64,000 bases of DNA from Dechloromonas sp. A34 (lineage in GTDB: Bacteria; Pseudomonadota; Gammaproteobacteria; Burkholderiales; Rhodocyclaceae). The position numbers and the translations under genes are program-made. Of the stretch, positions 27,671-36,403 are shown in pieces. The notes below the pieces were generated by a model. It saw only the letters and a program-made list of their open reading frames with translations, made no database searches and had not been told where the DNA came from. Positions within the stretch are counted from its first letter, which is position 1. Every line of letters begins with the position of its first letter. Where the stretch lies: assembly GCF_026261605.1 (NCBI RefSeq), contig NZ_CP102486.1, positions 930,001-994,000 of the forward strand. Direction: 5' to 3'.

Positions 27671-29656
27671 ATGCTTAGCACCAAATCCCTCCGCCCGCTG
27701 CTTGGCGGATTCCTCTTGAGTGTTGCCCTGTTTTCAGGGGCGGCTGGCGCCACGCCGGCCGCTAGCGACAAACTCGACAATGCAACCTGTCTTTCCTGCC
27801 ACGACGGAAAGAAAGGCAAGTTGGAAGTCGATGGGGCAGACGGCGAAAAACGTGCCTTGCTATCGGTTCGCGACGCTGCTTTCGGCAAGAGTGTGCATGC
27901 AAAAATGGAATGTATCGCTTGCCACAGCGACATCAAGGACAATAAGGCGCCGCACGAAAAAAGCGGGCCGGCGGCAAAAGTTGACTGCGTCCAGTGTCAC
28001 ACCGAGCTCTGGGAAAATGCCCGGAAAGAGGGTAGGGCTACCGAAAAGCCGCGCCTGGGCCTGATCGTAGAAAATATTGAAGCCCACAAGAAATCCTTTC
28101 ATGGCCGAGCCAACGAGGATGACCCGTCGCGAATCAACGCCGCCTGCGACCAGTGCCACGATACGCATAGCTTCAATATCCCCACAAAGGACAGCCCGGA
28201 CTATGCCGAATGGCGACTGACCACCCCCAAGGTCTGCGCCAATAGCTGTCACGAGGAGCAACTCGAAGAATATGCAGCCTCGGCACATGGAGCGGCGGTA
28301 CTGGACAAGGGGGATGCCAAGGCTGCTGTCTGCGTCGATTGCCATACCAGCCACGCCATCGGTGCCACTGCAGCATCTCCAGTCAGGCTGGCAATTACCG
28401 AGCGTTGCGGCAACTGCCATGAAGCAAACCTGAAGAGCTACCGGGCAACCTATCACGGCCAAGTTGGTGCTCTGGGGCACGCCTACACGGCCAAGTGTTT
28501 CGACTGTCACGGCAGCCACGGTATTCTCAAGGCTGACAACGAGGACTCATCGATTCACCCGAACAATCTGCTGGAAACCTGCCAGAAGTGCCACACCGAC
28601 AAGAAGCCCGGGATGCGGACGGCGACCGCCGGCTTCGTCAGCTTCGGGCCCCACGCCCATGGTGGTGATTTCAAGAAATACCCCGAAATGTGGATTGCCA
28701 CGAAATTCATGGTCGGTCTGCTGATCTTCGTCTTTGCCTTCTTTTGGGCGCATTCCGGCCTCTGGTATTACCGTGAATGGAAGGACCGCAAGCAGGGCAA
28801 ACGCGCCGTTCATGTCAAGACCGAGGGCCTCGATCTCGACGAAACCAAACATTTCAAGCGCTTCCCCTGGGGGTGGCGTATCGCTCACCTGGCCTTTGCC
28901 CTGGTCACGATGACTCTGGTGCTGACCGGAACTTCCGCCCTCTTTGCTGAAAGCAGCTGGGCGCCGGTTGTTTCGAACGCCTTGGGCGGACCGCGGCAGC
29001 TCGGCCTGATTCATCGCATTGCCGCGGCACTGTTTGTTGGAATCTTCCTGATCCACTTCGTCTATGTCATGCAGAAGCTGTTGCGCGACAAGACTTTCCG
29101 CTGGTTTGGCCCGGATTCGCTGATTCCGAATTGGAAGGACTTGGCCGACTGCTGGGGCATGTTCAAGTGGTTCTTCGGCAAGGGGCCGCGGCCACAGTTC
29201 GACCGCTGGGCCTACTTCGAGAAGTTCGACTACTGGGCCGTCTTCTGGGGGGTGAACATCATCGGCTGGAGCGGCCTGATGCTGGCTTTTCCGCATATCA
29301 CGGCGACTTACCTGCCGGGCTGGGTGTTCAACGTCGGGACGCTGGTTCACGGCGAGGAGGCTTTCCTGGCCGCCGTCTTCCTGTTCACTGTGCATTTCTT
29401 TAACAATCATTTCCGTCCGGACAAGCTGCCGCCACCGGATATCGTGATGTTCACCGGCACGCAGTCGATCGAGGAATTCCGCCACGACCACCCGGCCCAG
29501 TACCAGCGCCTGGTTGATGCTGGCGAACTGGAGAAGTATCTGGTCGATGCCCCGTCGGCGCCGCTGGCCCTGGGTTCGAAGATTCTCGGACTGGTCCTGA
29601 TTGCCGCCGGCCTGATTTTGCTGGCACTGGTCAGCATAGGCTTCTTCGGCGGCTAG
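27671..29656 (+). CDS. Nonaheme cytochrome c fused to membrane cytochrome b (CbcL-like)
   Basis: 661-residue inner-membrane protein. After a signal peptide, residues about 35-320 hold nine heme sites: CLSCH, CIACH, CVQCH, CDQCH, an unusual CANSCH (three residues between the cysteines), CVDCH, CGNCH, CFDCH and CQKCH. From about residue 340 there are five or six membrane helices with paired histidines (IAHLAF, LIHRIAAALFVGIFLIHFVYV, VHGEEAFLAAVFLFTVHFFNNHF), as in FdnI/HydC-type diheme cytochromes b. Nine c hemes plus a cytochrome b is the architecture of Geobacter CbcL, a quinone/periplasm oxidoreductase. Here it would link the quinone pool to the MtrAB-type conduit in place of CymA. It ends at the strong terminator 29676-29701. 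Confidence 0.85.
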   Translation: MLSTKSLRPLLGGFLLSVALFSGAAGATPAASDKLDNATCLSCHDGKKGKLEVDGADGEKRALLSVRDAAFGKSVHAKMECIACHSDIKDNKAPHEKSGPAAKVDCVQCHTELWENARKEGRATEKPRLGLIVENIEAHKKSFHGRANEDDPSRINAACDQCHDTHSFNIPTKDSPDYAEWRLTTPKVCANSCHEEQLEEYAASAHGAAVLDKGDAKAAVCVDCHTSHAIGATAASPVRLAITERCGNCHEANLKSYRATYHGQVGALGHAYTAKCFDCHGSHGILKADNEDSSIHPNNLLETCQKCHTDKKPGMRTATAGFVSFGPHAHGGDFKKYPEMWIATKFMVGLLIFVFAFFWAHSGLWYYREWKDRKQGKRAVHVKTEGLDLDETKHFKRFPWGWRIAHLAFALVTMTLVLTGTSALFAESSWAPVVSNALGGPRQLGLIHRIAAALFVGIFLIHFVYVMQKLLRDKTFRWFGPDSLIPNWKDLADCWGMFKWFFGKGPRPQFDRWAYFEKFDYWAVFWGVNIIGWSGLMLAFPHITATYLPGWVFNVGTLVHGEEAFLAAVFLFTVHFFNNHFRPDKLPPPDIVMFTGTQSIEEFRHDHPAQYQRLVDAGELEKYLVDAPSAPLALGSKILGLVLIAAGLILLALVSIGFFGG

Positions 29657-29675
29657 GCAGGCTCCTAGGCACACC

Positions 29676-29707
29676 AAGGGGAGGGATGCGTCCCTCCCCT
29701 TTATTTT
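29676..29707 (+). terminator. Strong Rho-independent terminator
   Basis: AAGGGGAGGGA and TCCCTCCCCTT form an 11-pair stem with loop TGCG (29676-29701), followed by TATTTT. It closes the electron-transfer cluster before the ccm promoter. Confidence 0.9.
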
Positions 29708-29721
29708 GCGGCTGTATTTGT

Positions 29722-29763
29722 TTGATTCCGCTCAATCTGCCGGTACACTGGCGCGTTCATAAT
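29722..29763 (+). promoter_or_regulatory. FNR/Anr-dependent class II promoter of ccm-napF
   Basis: TTGATTCCGCTCAA (29722-29735) matches the FNR box TTGAT-N4-ATCAA at nine of ten positions. CATAAT at 29758-29763 is a good -10. The implied start near 29770 places the box centre at -41.5, the classical position for FNR class II activation. The ccmA ATG follows at 29795. Confidence 0.65.
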
Positions 29764-29794
29764 TTGCCGCTGAATTAATTCGGTTTTTTCCCTG

Positions 29795-30403
29795 ATGCTC
29801 GAAGCTGACAATCTGGAATGCGTGCGTGGCGAGCGCCGCCTGTTCAAGGGCCTCGGCTTTCGGCTGGAGGCTGGCGAATTGCTCTACCTGCAAGGCAAGA
29901 ACGGCGCCGGCAAGACCAGCCTGTTGCGCATGCTGATCGGCCTGCTGCCGCCGGAAGCTGGCGAAATTCGCTGGAAGGGCAAATCGATCAAGTCCGACGA
30001 GTTTCGCGCCGACCTCTGCTATCTCGGGCATTTGAACGCCATCAAGGAAGAATTGACGCCGCTGGAAAACCTGCTCGCTGCCGCCCGTCTGGCCGAGGAG
30101 GATCTCTCCGAGGACGATGCCATCGATGCGCTGGAACAGGTCGGACTGGCCGGCCGTGAGGATCTCGCCTGCAAATATCTCTCGCAAGGCCAGAAGCGAC
30201 GGGTCGCCCTGGCCCGCCTGGTCAAGGAAAAACGCCCTTTGTGGATACTCGATGAACCCTTCGTTGCGCTCGACGTGGCGGCGGTGGACTGGTTGGCCGG
30301 TATCATTTCCGGCCATCTGCAACGCGGCGGTCTGGCCGTGATGACGACCCACCAGCTGGTTACCATTCCGGCCGGCAAGGTCCGCGAATTGCGGCTCTCC
30401 TGA
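29795..30403 (+). CDS. ccmA: Heme exporter ATP-binding protein CcmA
   Basis: 202-residue ABC ATPase of cytochrome c maturation System I. Walker A GKNGAGKTS is near residues 36-44, the signature is LSQGQKRR, and Walker B is LWILDEPF. With CcmB, CcmC and CcmD it drives release of holo-CcmE. First gene of ccmABCDEFGHI-napF. Its last base overlaps the ccmB ATG. Confidence 0.96.
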   Translation: MLEADNLECVRGERRLFKGLGFRLEAGELLYLQGKNGAGKTSLLRMLIGLLPPEAGEIRWKGKSIKSDEFRADLCYLGHLNAIKEELTPLENLLAAARLAEEDLSEDDAIDALEQVGLAGREDLACKYLSQGQKRRVALARLVKEKRPLWILDEPFVALDVAAVDWLAGIISGHLQRGGLAVMTTHQLVTIPAGKVRELRLS

Positions 30404-31070
30404 TGTTCAAGATCGTTACCGCGGTAATCGGCCGCGATCTCAAACTGGCCATGCGGCGGCAGGCGGACATCGTCTCGGCGCTGTTCTTCTTCGTCATCGT
30501 GGTCAGCCTGTTTCCGCTCGGCATCGGGCCGGAACCCGATCTGTTGCGCAAGCTGGCGCCCGGTGTGCTCTGGGTCGCGGCGCTGCTTGCCACCATGCTC
30601 TCGCTGCCCAGGCTGTTCGCCGACGACCATCGCGACGGCACGCTGGAGCAACTGGCGCTGGCCCCGCATCCGCTCGGCCTGGTGGTGACTGGGAAGGTGA
30701 TCGCTCACTGGCTGGTCTCCGGTCTGCCGCTGGCGCTGATCGCACCGGTGCTCGGCATCCAGTTCGATCTCTCGGCCGATGCCCTGCTCGTGCTGACCGG
30801 CGCCATCCTGCTTGGCACTCCGGCGCTGTCCGGCATCGGCGCCATCGGCGCCGCGCTGACCCTCGGTCTGCGCGGCGGCGGCGTACTGCTCTCGCTGCTC
30901 GTATTGCCGCTCTACATACCGGTGCTAATATTCGGCGCTGGCGCAGTGGATGCGACGGTGTCCGGTCTCGGGGGGAAGGGCACCTGTCGCTGCTCGCCGC
31001 CCTGACTTTTGCCTCACTTGGCTTTGCCCCTTGGGCATCGGCCGCTGCCTTGAAGATTGCCCTCGAATGA
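30403..31070 (+). CDS. ccmB: Heme exporter membrane protein CcmB (single frameshift)
   Basis: Six-helix membrane subunit of the CcmABCD complex. The start frame runs 200 residues and ends KGTCRCSPP at 31005, losing the last helix. Adding one base in the G run at about 30970-30975 restores SLLAALTFASLGFAPWASAA and a stop at 31068-31070 that overlaps the ccmC ATG as ATGA. This gives a 222-residue protein, the normal CcmB length. A true null would block maturation of all the multiheme cytochromes next door, so a sequencing or assembly error is the simplest explanation. Confidence 0.92.
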
Positions 31071-31813
31071 AAGACCGCTTCAATCTTTACCGCTTTGCCT
31101 CGCCGGCGACGTTCTACCCCCTGGCCGGTGCGATGATTCCTTATTTCGTCGCCGTTTCGGTTGTCTTCGGTCTCGCCGGGCTGTGGCTCGGCATGCTGGT
31201 GGCGCCGACCGACTTTCAGCAGGGTGAGGGCTACCGGATCATCTTCATCCACGTCCCGGCGTCCTGGATGTCGATGTTCATCTACTTGGTGATGGCCTTC
31301 TGGGCCGCCATCGGCCTCGCCTTCAACACCCGTCTGTCGGGCATGATGGCCCAGGCCCTGGCCCCGACCGGCGCGCTGATGGCCTTCCTCTCGCTGTGGA
31401 CCGGTGCCTTGTGGGGCAAACCGATGTGGGGTGCCTGGTGGGTCTGGGATGCCCGGCTGACCTCCGAACTGATCCTGCTTTTCCTCTATATCGGCTACAT
31501 GGCGCTGACCGCGGCGATCGACGATGCCCGCCGCGCCGACAAGGCTGGGGCGCTGTTGCTGCTGGTCGGCGTCGTCAACATCCCGATCATCTATTTCTCG
31601 GTGAAATGGTGGAACACCCTGCACCAGGGCTCCAGCATCAACCTGACCAAGTCCTCGATGGCGACCACGATGCTCTGGGGCATGCTGCTGATGGCGATGT
31701 GTTTCTGGATGTATTCGATTGCCGTGGCCTTGATGCGGGCGCGTACCATCATGCTCGAACGCGAGCGCAACAACGACTGGGTCAAGGCCGTGCTGGCCGG
31801 AGGTGAAAAATGA
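31067..31813 (+). CDS. ccmC: Heme exporter protein CcmC
   Basis: 248-residue six-helix heme-handling protein with the tryptophan-rich WWD motif (WGAWWVWDARLTSEL) that presents heme to CcmE. I chose the ATG at 31067 (MKDRFNLYRFASPATFY), which overlaps the corrected ccmB stop. The frame is open upstream only because of the ccmB shift. The stop overlaps the ccmD ATG as ATGA. Confidence 0.96.
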   Translation: MKDRFNLYRFASPATFYPLAGAMIPYFVAVSVVFGLAGLWLGMLVAPTDFQQGEGYRIIFIHVPASWMSMFIYLVMAFWAAIGLAFNTRLSGMMAQALAPTGALMAFLSLWTGALWGKPMWGAWWVWDARLTSELILLFLYIGYMALTAAIDDARRADKAGALLLLVGVVNIPIIYFSVKWWNTLHQGSSINLTKSSMATTMLWGMLLMAMCFWMYSIAVALMRARTIMLERERNNDWVKAVLAGGEK

Positions 31814-31997
31814 TCCACTGGAACAGTTTTTCCGATTTCCTCGCCATGGGGGGTACGGTCTATACGTCTGGGGCTCCTTTGGCATGACCGCCCTGATCAT
31901 GCTTATTGAACCGATTGCCGTTGCGCGCAATCGAAAGATCACCATTGCACGTCTCAAACGCCAGTTGCGCGCTGAAAACAGGAACACTACTGAATGA
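31810..31997 (+). CDS. ccmD: Small membrane protein CcmD (single frameshift)
   Basis: CcmD stabilises the CcmABC-CcmE complex. The ATG at 31810 gives [15 protein letters not shown], the typical CcmD start. The family continuation [17 protein letters not shown] lies one frame over. Adding one G to the run at 31848-31853 joins them into a 62-residue protein with one membrane helix and a basic tail, ending at 31997 with ATGA overlap to ccmE. An alternative in-frame reading from 31803 ([10 protein letters not shown]) lacks the conserved N-terminus and is not favoured. Confidence 0.85.
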
Positions 31998-32485
31998 AAT
32001 CCCGTCACAAGAAACTCGCCCTGATCGGTGGCGCCCTGGTCATCTTCGGCATCATTGTTTGGCTTGTGCTGAATGCGCTGAACAGCAATATCGCGTTGTT
32101 TAAGTCGCCCACCGAGGTGGCATCGGGCCAGTATCCGAAGAATCAAGTCTTCCGCATCGGTGGTCTGGTCAAGGAAAGCAGCCTGGCCCGCGAGGCCGAC
32201 GGCGTGACCGTCCGTTTTGTCGTTACCGACAACGAAAAGGACGTCACGGTGAACTACAAGGGCATCCTTCCTGACTTGTTCAAGGAAGGGAAGGGCGTTG
32301 TTGCCCAGGGCAAGCTGACCACTGAAGGCACCTTCATTGCCAACGAGGTATTGGCCAAGCACGACGAAAACTACATGCCGCCGGAGGCCGCTCAGGCCGT
32401 CGGCGACGCTCACGCCCGGGCGGCCGAAAAGAAGGCCGCGGCTGAAGCGGCCGGTACCCCGCCCAAACCCGGCACGAGCTACTGA
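31994..32485 (+). CDS. ccmE: Heme chaperone CcmE
   Basis: 163-residue membrane-anchored periplasmic protein that carries heme covalently on a histidine. It has an N-terminal helix ([19 protein letters not shown]), a beta-barrel core, and the heme-binding His in [12 protein letters not shown]. The tail is Ala/Lys-rich. Overlaps ccmD and lies 2 bases before ccmF. Confidence 0.97.
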   Translation: MKSRHKKLALIGGALVIFGIIVWLVLNALNSNIALFKSPTEVASGQYPKNQVFRIGGLVKESSLAREADGVTVRFVVTDNEKDVTVNYKGILPDLFKEGKGVVAQGKLTTEGTFIANEVLAKHDENYMPPEAAQAVGDAHARAAEKKAAAEAAGTPPKPGTSY

Positions 32486-32487
32486 TC

Positions 32488-34482
32488 ATGATCCCCGAAC
32501 TCGGCAATTTCGCGCTGATCCTCGCCGCATTGGTGGCACTGGTGCTCGGCACGCTGCCCTTGCTCGGCGCCCACAAGAACCGTATGGCCTGGGTCGCTGT
32601 GGCCCGCCCTGCGACCTCGGCACTGGCGCTGTTGGTAACTTTCTCCTTTGCTTGCCTGACCCACGCTTTCGTCAATAATGACTTCTCGGTGGTCTATGTC
32701 GCCCAGCACTCGAATTCGCTGCTGCCGCTGCAATACCGTGTCGCCGCCGTCTGGGGCGGCCATGAGGGCTCGTTGCTGTTGTGGATGCTGATGCTGACCT
32801 GGTGGGCCTTCGCTGTCCGCATGTTGTCGCGACAACTGCCGGAAACCATGGTCGCCCGGGTGCTCGGCACGCTCGGCCTGGTCGCCTTCGGCTTCCTGCT
32901 TTTCATCCTGATCACCTCCAACCCCTTCGAGCGCCTGTTGCCGGCAGCCGCTGAAGGCCGTGACCTGAATCCGCTGTTGCAGGACTTCGGGTTGATCATC
33001 CACCCCCCCTTGCTCTACATGGGCTACGTCGGTTTCTCGGTGGCCTTTGCCTTCGCCATTGCGGCGCTGCTCTCCGGCCAGTTGGATGCCGCCTGGGCGC
33101 GCTGGTCGCGGCCATGGACGACCGCCGCCTGGTGCTTCCTGACCCTGGGCATCGCCATGGGCTCATGGTGGGCTTATTACGAACTGGGCTGGGGCGGCTG
33201 GTGGTTCTGGGATCCGGTCGAAAACGCTTCCTTCATGCCCTGGCTGGTTGGCACGGCGCTGGTGCACTCGCTGGCGGTCACTGAAAAGCGCGGCAGCTTC
33301 AAGAACTGGACGGTCCTGCTAGCGATTACCGCCTTCTCGCTGTCGCTGCTCGGTACCTTCCTGGTGCGTTCTGGCGTACTGACCTCGGTGCATGCATTCG
33401 CTACCGATCCGACTCGCGGCATCTTCATTCTGGTCTTCCTTGTCGCCGTGATTGGCAGTTCGCTAGCGCTCTTCGCCTGGCGGGCCCCCAAGGTCGGCCT
33501 GGGCGGGCGTTTTGCGCTGATTTCGCGCGAATCGATGCTGCTCACCAATAACGTGCTGCTCGCCGTCGCCTGCGCCACGGTGCTGCTTGGCACGCTCTAT
33601 CCACTGCTGATCGATGCGCTGGCGCTGGGCAAGATCTCGGTCGGTCCGCCGTATTTCAACGCGGTATTCGTGCCGGTGATGACGCCCTTGCTCTTCCTGA
33701 TGGGCATTGGCCCCTTCGCCCACTGGAAGGATGCGTCGATTCCGGAAATCCTGCGTACCGTGCGCTGGGCTTTCGCTGCCGCCATCGTGGTTGCCATCGT
33801 CGTGCCGCTGCTCTACGGCACCTGGTCGCCGCTGACCGCCCTCGGTTTGCTGGCCGCGGCGTGGATCGTGCTGGCCGGGGCAATCAATTTTGTCGGGCGC
33901 GTGCAGAGCACCCGCGCCGGACAATCCTTCCTGAAGGCGGCGCTCAAGCAGCCGCGCAGCTTCTTCGGCATGCACGTGGCGCACTTCGGGATCGCCGTCT
34001 TTGTCGTCGGCGTCACCATGGTAAGCAGCTTCCAGGATGAAAAAGACATCAAGATGGCTCGCGGCGACAGCGTCGATGTCGCCGGCTACCACTTCACCTT
34101 CAACGGCGTGAAGACGGTGCAAGGGCCGAACTACGTGGCGGCGCAGGGCGACTTCGATCTGGCGATCAATGGCAAGTTCCAACGCAAGATGAACCCCGAG
34201 AAGCGCAACTACCATTCGTCGCAGATGCCAATGACCGAAGCCGCGATCGATGCCGGCTTCCTGCGCGACGTCTATGTTTCGCTCGGTGAACCGATCGACC
34301 GCGCGCGGCCGGAAGGCGAGTGGGCGGTGCGCGTCTATTACAAACCCTTTGTCGACTGGATCTGGGGCGGTTGCCTGCTGATGGCACTCGGTGGCCTGCT
34401 CGCCATCCTCGACCGGCGCTACCGCGTCAAATCCCGCGCCGCTTCGGCAGTCAATATCCCGGCTGGAACTCAACAAGCATGA
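32488..34482 (+). CDS. ccmF: Cytochrome c heme lyase subunit CcmF
   Basis: 664-residue polytopic membrane protein that joins heme from CcmE to apocytochrome CxxCH motifs. The WWD signature GWGGWWFWDPVENASFMPW is present near residue 235. Full family length, with a large periplasmic C-terminal part. Stop overlaps ccmG as ATGA. Confidence 0.97.
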   Translation: MIPELGNFALILAALVALVLGTLPLLGAHKNRMAWVAVARPATSALALLVTFSFACLTHAFVNNDFSVVYVAQHSNSLLPLQYRVAAVWGGHEGSLLLWMLMLTWWAFAVRMLSRQLPETMVARVLGTLGLVAFGFLLFILITSNPFERLLPAAAEGRDLNPLLQDFGLIIHPPLLYMGYVGFSVAFAFAIAALLSGQLDAAWARWSRPWTTAAWCFLTLGIAMGSWWAYYELGWGGWWFWDPVENASFMPWLVGTALVHSLAVTEKRGSFKNWTVLLAITAFSLSLLGTFLVRSGVLTSVHAFATDPTRGIFILVFLVAVIGSSLALFAWRAPKVGLGGRFALISRESMLLTNNVLLAVACATVLLGTLYPLLIDALALGKISVGPPYFNAVFVPVMTPLLFLMGIGPFAHWKDASIPEILRTVRWAFAAAIVVAIVVPLLYGTWSPLTALGLLAAAWIVLAGAINFVGRVQSTRAGQSFLKAALKQPRSFFGMHVAHFGIAVFVVGVTMVSSFQDEKDIKMARGDSVDVAGYHFTFNGVKTVQGPNYVAAQGDFDLAINGKFQRKMNPEKRNYHSSQMPMTEAAIDAGFLRDVYVSLGEPIDRARPEGEWAVRVYYKPFVDWIWGGCLLMALGGLLAILDRRYRVKSRAASAVNIPAGTQQA

Positions 34483-35063
34483 ACCGTTATTTCTGGATTC
34501 TTGGCGGCTTTGCCGCCCTCGTCGTTTTGCTCGCCGTCGGCCTGGGCCTCAATCCGCGCGACGTGCCGTCGCCGCTGGTCGGCAAGCCGGCCCCGGCCTT
34601 CAACCTGAACGTGTTGGCAACGCCGGACACGACCCTGGGGCCGAAGGACATGCAGGGCAAGGTCTGGCTGCTCAACGTCTGGTCTTCGTGGTGTGTTTCC
34701 TGCCGTGCCGAACACCCGGTGCTGGTCGATTTCTCGCGGAAATCGGACGTCCCGCTGATTGGCCTCAATTACAAAGAAGTGCGCGGTGACGGCGAATTCG
34801 ATATCAGCAAGATGGCGCCTGAAGACGAGAAGAAACTGGCCTTCCAGCGAGCCAACCGCTGGCTGGCCCAGCATGGTGATCCCTACAAGCTGACCGTGAT
34901 GGACCTCGATGGCCGGGTCGGCATCGACTACGGCGTCTATGGTGTGCCCGAGACCTACGTCATCGACAAGGGCGGCATCATCCGCATGAAGCATACCGGC
35001 CCGATTTCGCCGGACGTGCTCGCCAAGAAGATCATGCCGCTGGTCGCGGAGCTGAGCAAATGA
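34479..35063 (+). CDS. ccmG: Thiol:disulfide oxidoreductase CcmG/DsbE
   Basis: 194-residue membrane-tethered thioredoxin-fold protein with active site WCVSC and cis-Pro region GVYGVPETYVID. It reduces apocytochrome cysteines before heme attachment. The start at 34479 (MNRYFWILGG) overlaps the ccmF stop; the open frame upstream is a shadow of ccmF. The stop overlaps the ccmH ATG. Confidence 0.96.
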   Translation: MNRYFWILGGFAALVVLLAVGLGLNPRDVPSPLVGKPAPAFNLNVLATPDTTLGPKDMQGKVWLLNVWSSWCVSCRAEHPVLVDFSRKSDVPLIGLNYKEVRGDGEFDISKMAPEDEKKLAFQRANRWLAQHGDPYKLTVMDLDGRVGIDYGVYGVPETYVIDKGGIIRMKHTGPISPDVLAKKIMPLVAELSK

Positions 35064-35548
35064 GCTTTCGCGCACTGATCCTGGCCGGCGTGCTGATTTG
35101 TTTACCCGGCGTTCCCTCCGTCCTCGCCTCGCCGGCCAGCGAGGCGGCACTGGCGGCGGACCCGGTCGCCGAGAAGCGCCTGCAGAAGCTCTCCGAAGAG
35201 TTGCGCTGCCTGGTCTGCCAGAACCAGACGATTGCCGACTCCAATGCCGAGCTGGCCCAGGATCTGCGCCGCGAAATCCGCGGCATGCTCAAGGAAGGCA
35301 AGACGGACAAGGAGATCATCGATTTCATGGTCGTCCGCTATGGCGATTTCGTCCTCTACCGGCCACCGGTCAAGGGCGTCACGCTGCTGCTCTGGGGCGG
35401 GCCGCTCGCCTTGATGCTGTTCGGTATCTTCGCATTGCTGCGCTACCTGCGCCGTCGTGCCACCCGTATCAATGCCGAAGACCATCCGCTCTCGGCCGAT
35501 GAAGCCAGTCGCGTCGACGCGCTGCTCAAGGAAGCTGAACCCAAATGA
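35060..35548 (+). CDS. ccmH: Cytochrome c maturation protein CcmH (CycL)
   Basis: 162-residue protein with a signal peptide, the redox motif LRCLVCQNQ in a three-helix periplasmic domain, and one C-terminal membrane helix (LLLWGGPLALMLFGIFALL). It reduces or holds the apocytochrome with CcmG. Overlaps ccmG and ccmI by four bases each. Confidence 0.96.
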   Translation: MSFRALILAGVLICLPGVPSVLASPASEAALAADPVAEKRLQKLSEELRCLVCQNQTIADSNAELAQDLRREIRGMLKEGKTDKEIIDFMVVRYGDFVLYRPPVKGVTLLLWGGPLALMLFGIFALLRYLRRRATRINAEDHPLSADEASRVDALLKEAEPK

Positions 35549-36399
35549 CCGTGTTTGCCATTATTGCCACCCTGTTGATCGTGGTGGTCAGTGCCTTTGT
35601 TTTGCCGCCTCTCTGGCTTGGTCTGCGCGCTCCCGATGGGCAGGCTGACCGCAAGGAGATTAATCTGGCCATATTCCGTGACCAGTTGGCCGATCTGGAA
35701 CGCGAAAAAGCTGACGGCACCCTGAGCGAGGCCGATTTCGAGCAGGCACGGCGCGAACTGCAGCGTCGCTTGCTCGAAGAGGTCGAGCCCGCCGATGCAT
35801 CCGGCGCGGCACAGGCCGGCTACGGCCCGAGTCGCAAGATGGCGATTGTCATTCTGATGCTGCTGCCACCGCTGGCCTTGGTCGGGTACAGCGTTCTCGG
35901 CGACCCGAAGGCGCTCGATCCGACCTCGACGCCGGCCGTCGAGCAGGCAAAAGTCACCCCTGAACAGATCAATGGCATGGTCGAGCAACTGGCAGCAAAG
36001 ATGCAGGCCAATCCGGACGATATGCAGGGATGGCTGATGCTGGCGCGCTCCTACAAGGCGCTCGGCCGTTTTGAAGAAGCCGTGCAAGCGTATGGCAAGG
36101 CCGAAAAAGTCGTCAATGAGACGCCGGATCTGCTGGCCAGCTATGCCGAAGCCGTCGCCATGGCCGGTGGCAGTGGCTTGCTCGGCAAACCCCAGCAACT
36201 GGTCGAGAAGGCACTGACAATCGATCCCAACCATGGCCACAGTCTTTTCCTGGGCGGTGCGGCGGCGATGGAGGCTGGTGACAACAAGAAAGGCATCGCC
36301 TACTGGGAAAAATTGCTGCCGCAGGTCGAGCCGGGATCGGAAATCGAGCAGATGCTGAAGAGCGGCATCGACAAGATGAAGCAGGAAAAACAGGGCTGA
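35545..36399 (+). CDS. ccmI: Apocytochrome chaperone CcmI (CycH)
   Basis: 284-residue protein with two N-terminal membrane helices and a periplasmic TPR domain (residues about 125-280) that binds apocytochrome C-termini and presents them to CcmF/CcmH. The domain holds repeats such as PDDMQGWLMLARSYKALGRF. It is separate from ccmH here, unlike the fused E. coli CcmH. Confidence 0.92.
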   Translation: MTVFAIIATLLIVVVSAFVLPPLWLGLRAPDGQADRKEINLAIFRDQLADLEREKADGTLSEADFEQARRELQRRLLEEVEPADASGAAQAGYGPSRKMAIVILMLLPPLALVGYSVLGDPKALDPTSTPAVEQAKVTPEQINGMVEQLAAKMQANPDDMQGWLMLARSYKALGRFEEAVQAYGKAEKVVNETPDLLASYAEAVAMAGGSGLLGKPQQLVEKALTIDPNHGHSLFLGGAAAMEAGDNKKGIAYWEKLLPQVEPGSEIEQMLKSGIDKMKQEKQG

Positions 36400-36403
36400 T
36401 CCG

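Noticed and set aside
29657-29794. An outer-surface MtrC-like multiheme gene near the porin-cytochrome set
   Set aside because: Only a terminator and promoter lie here, and no further gene with many CxxCH motifs occurs in the window.
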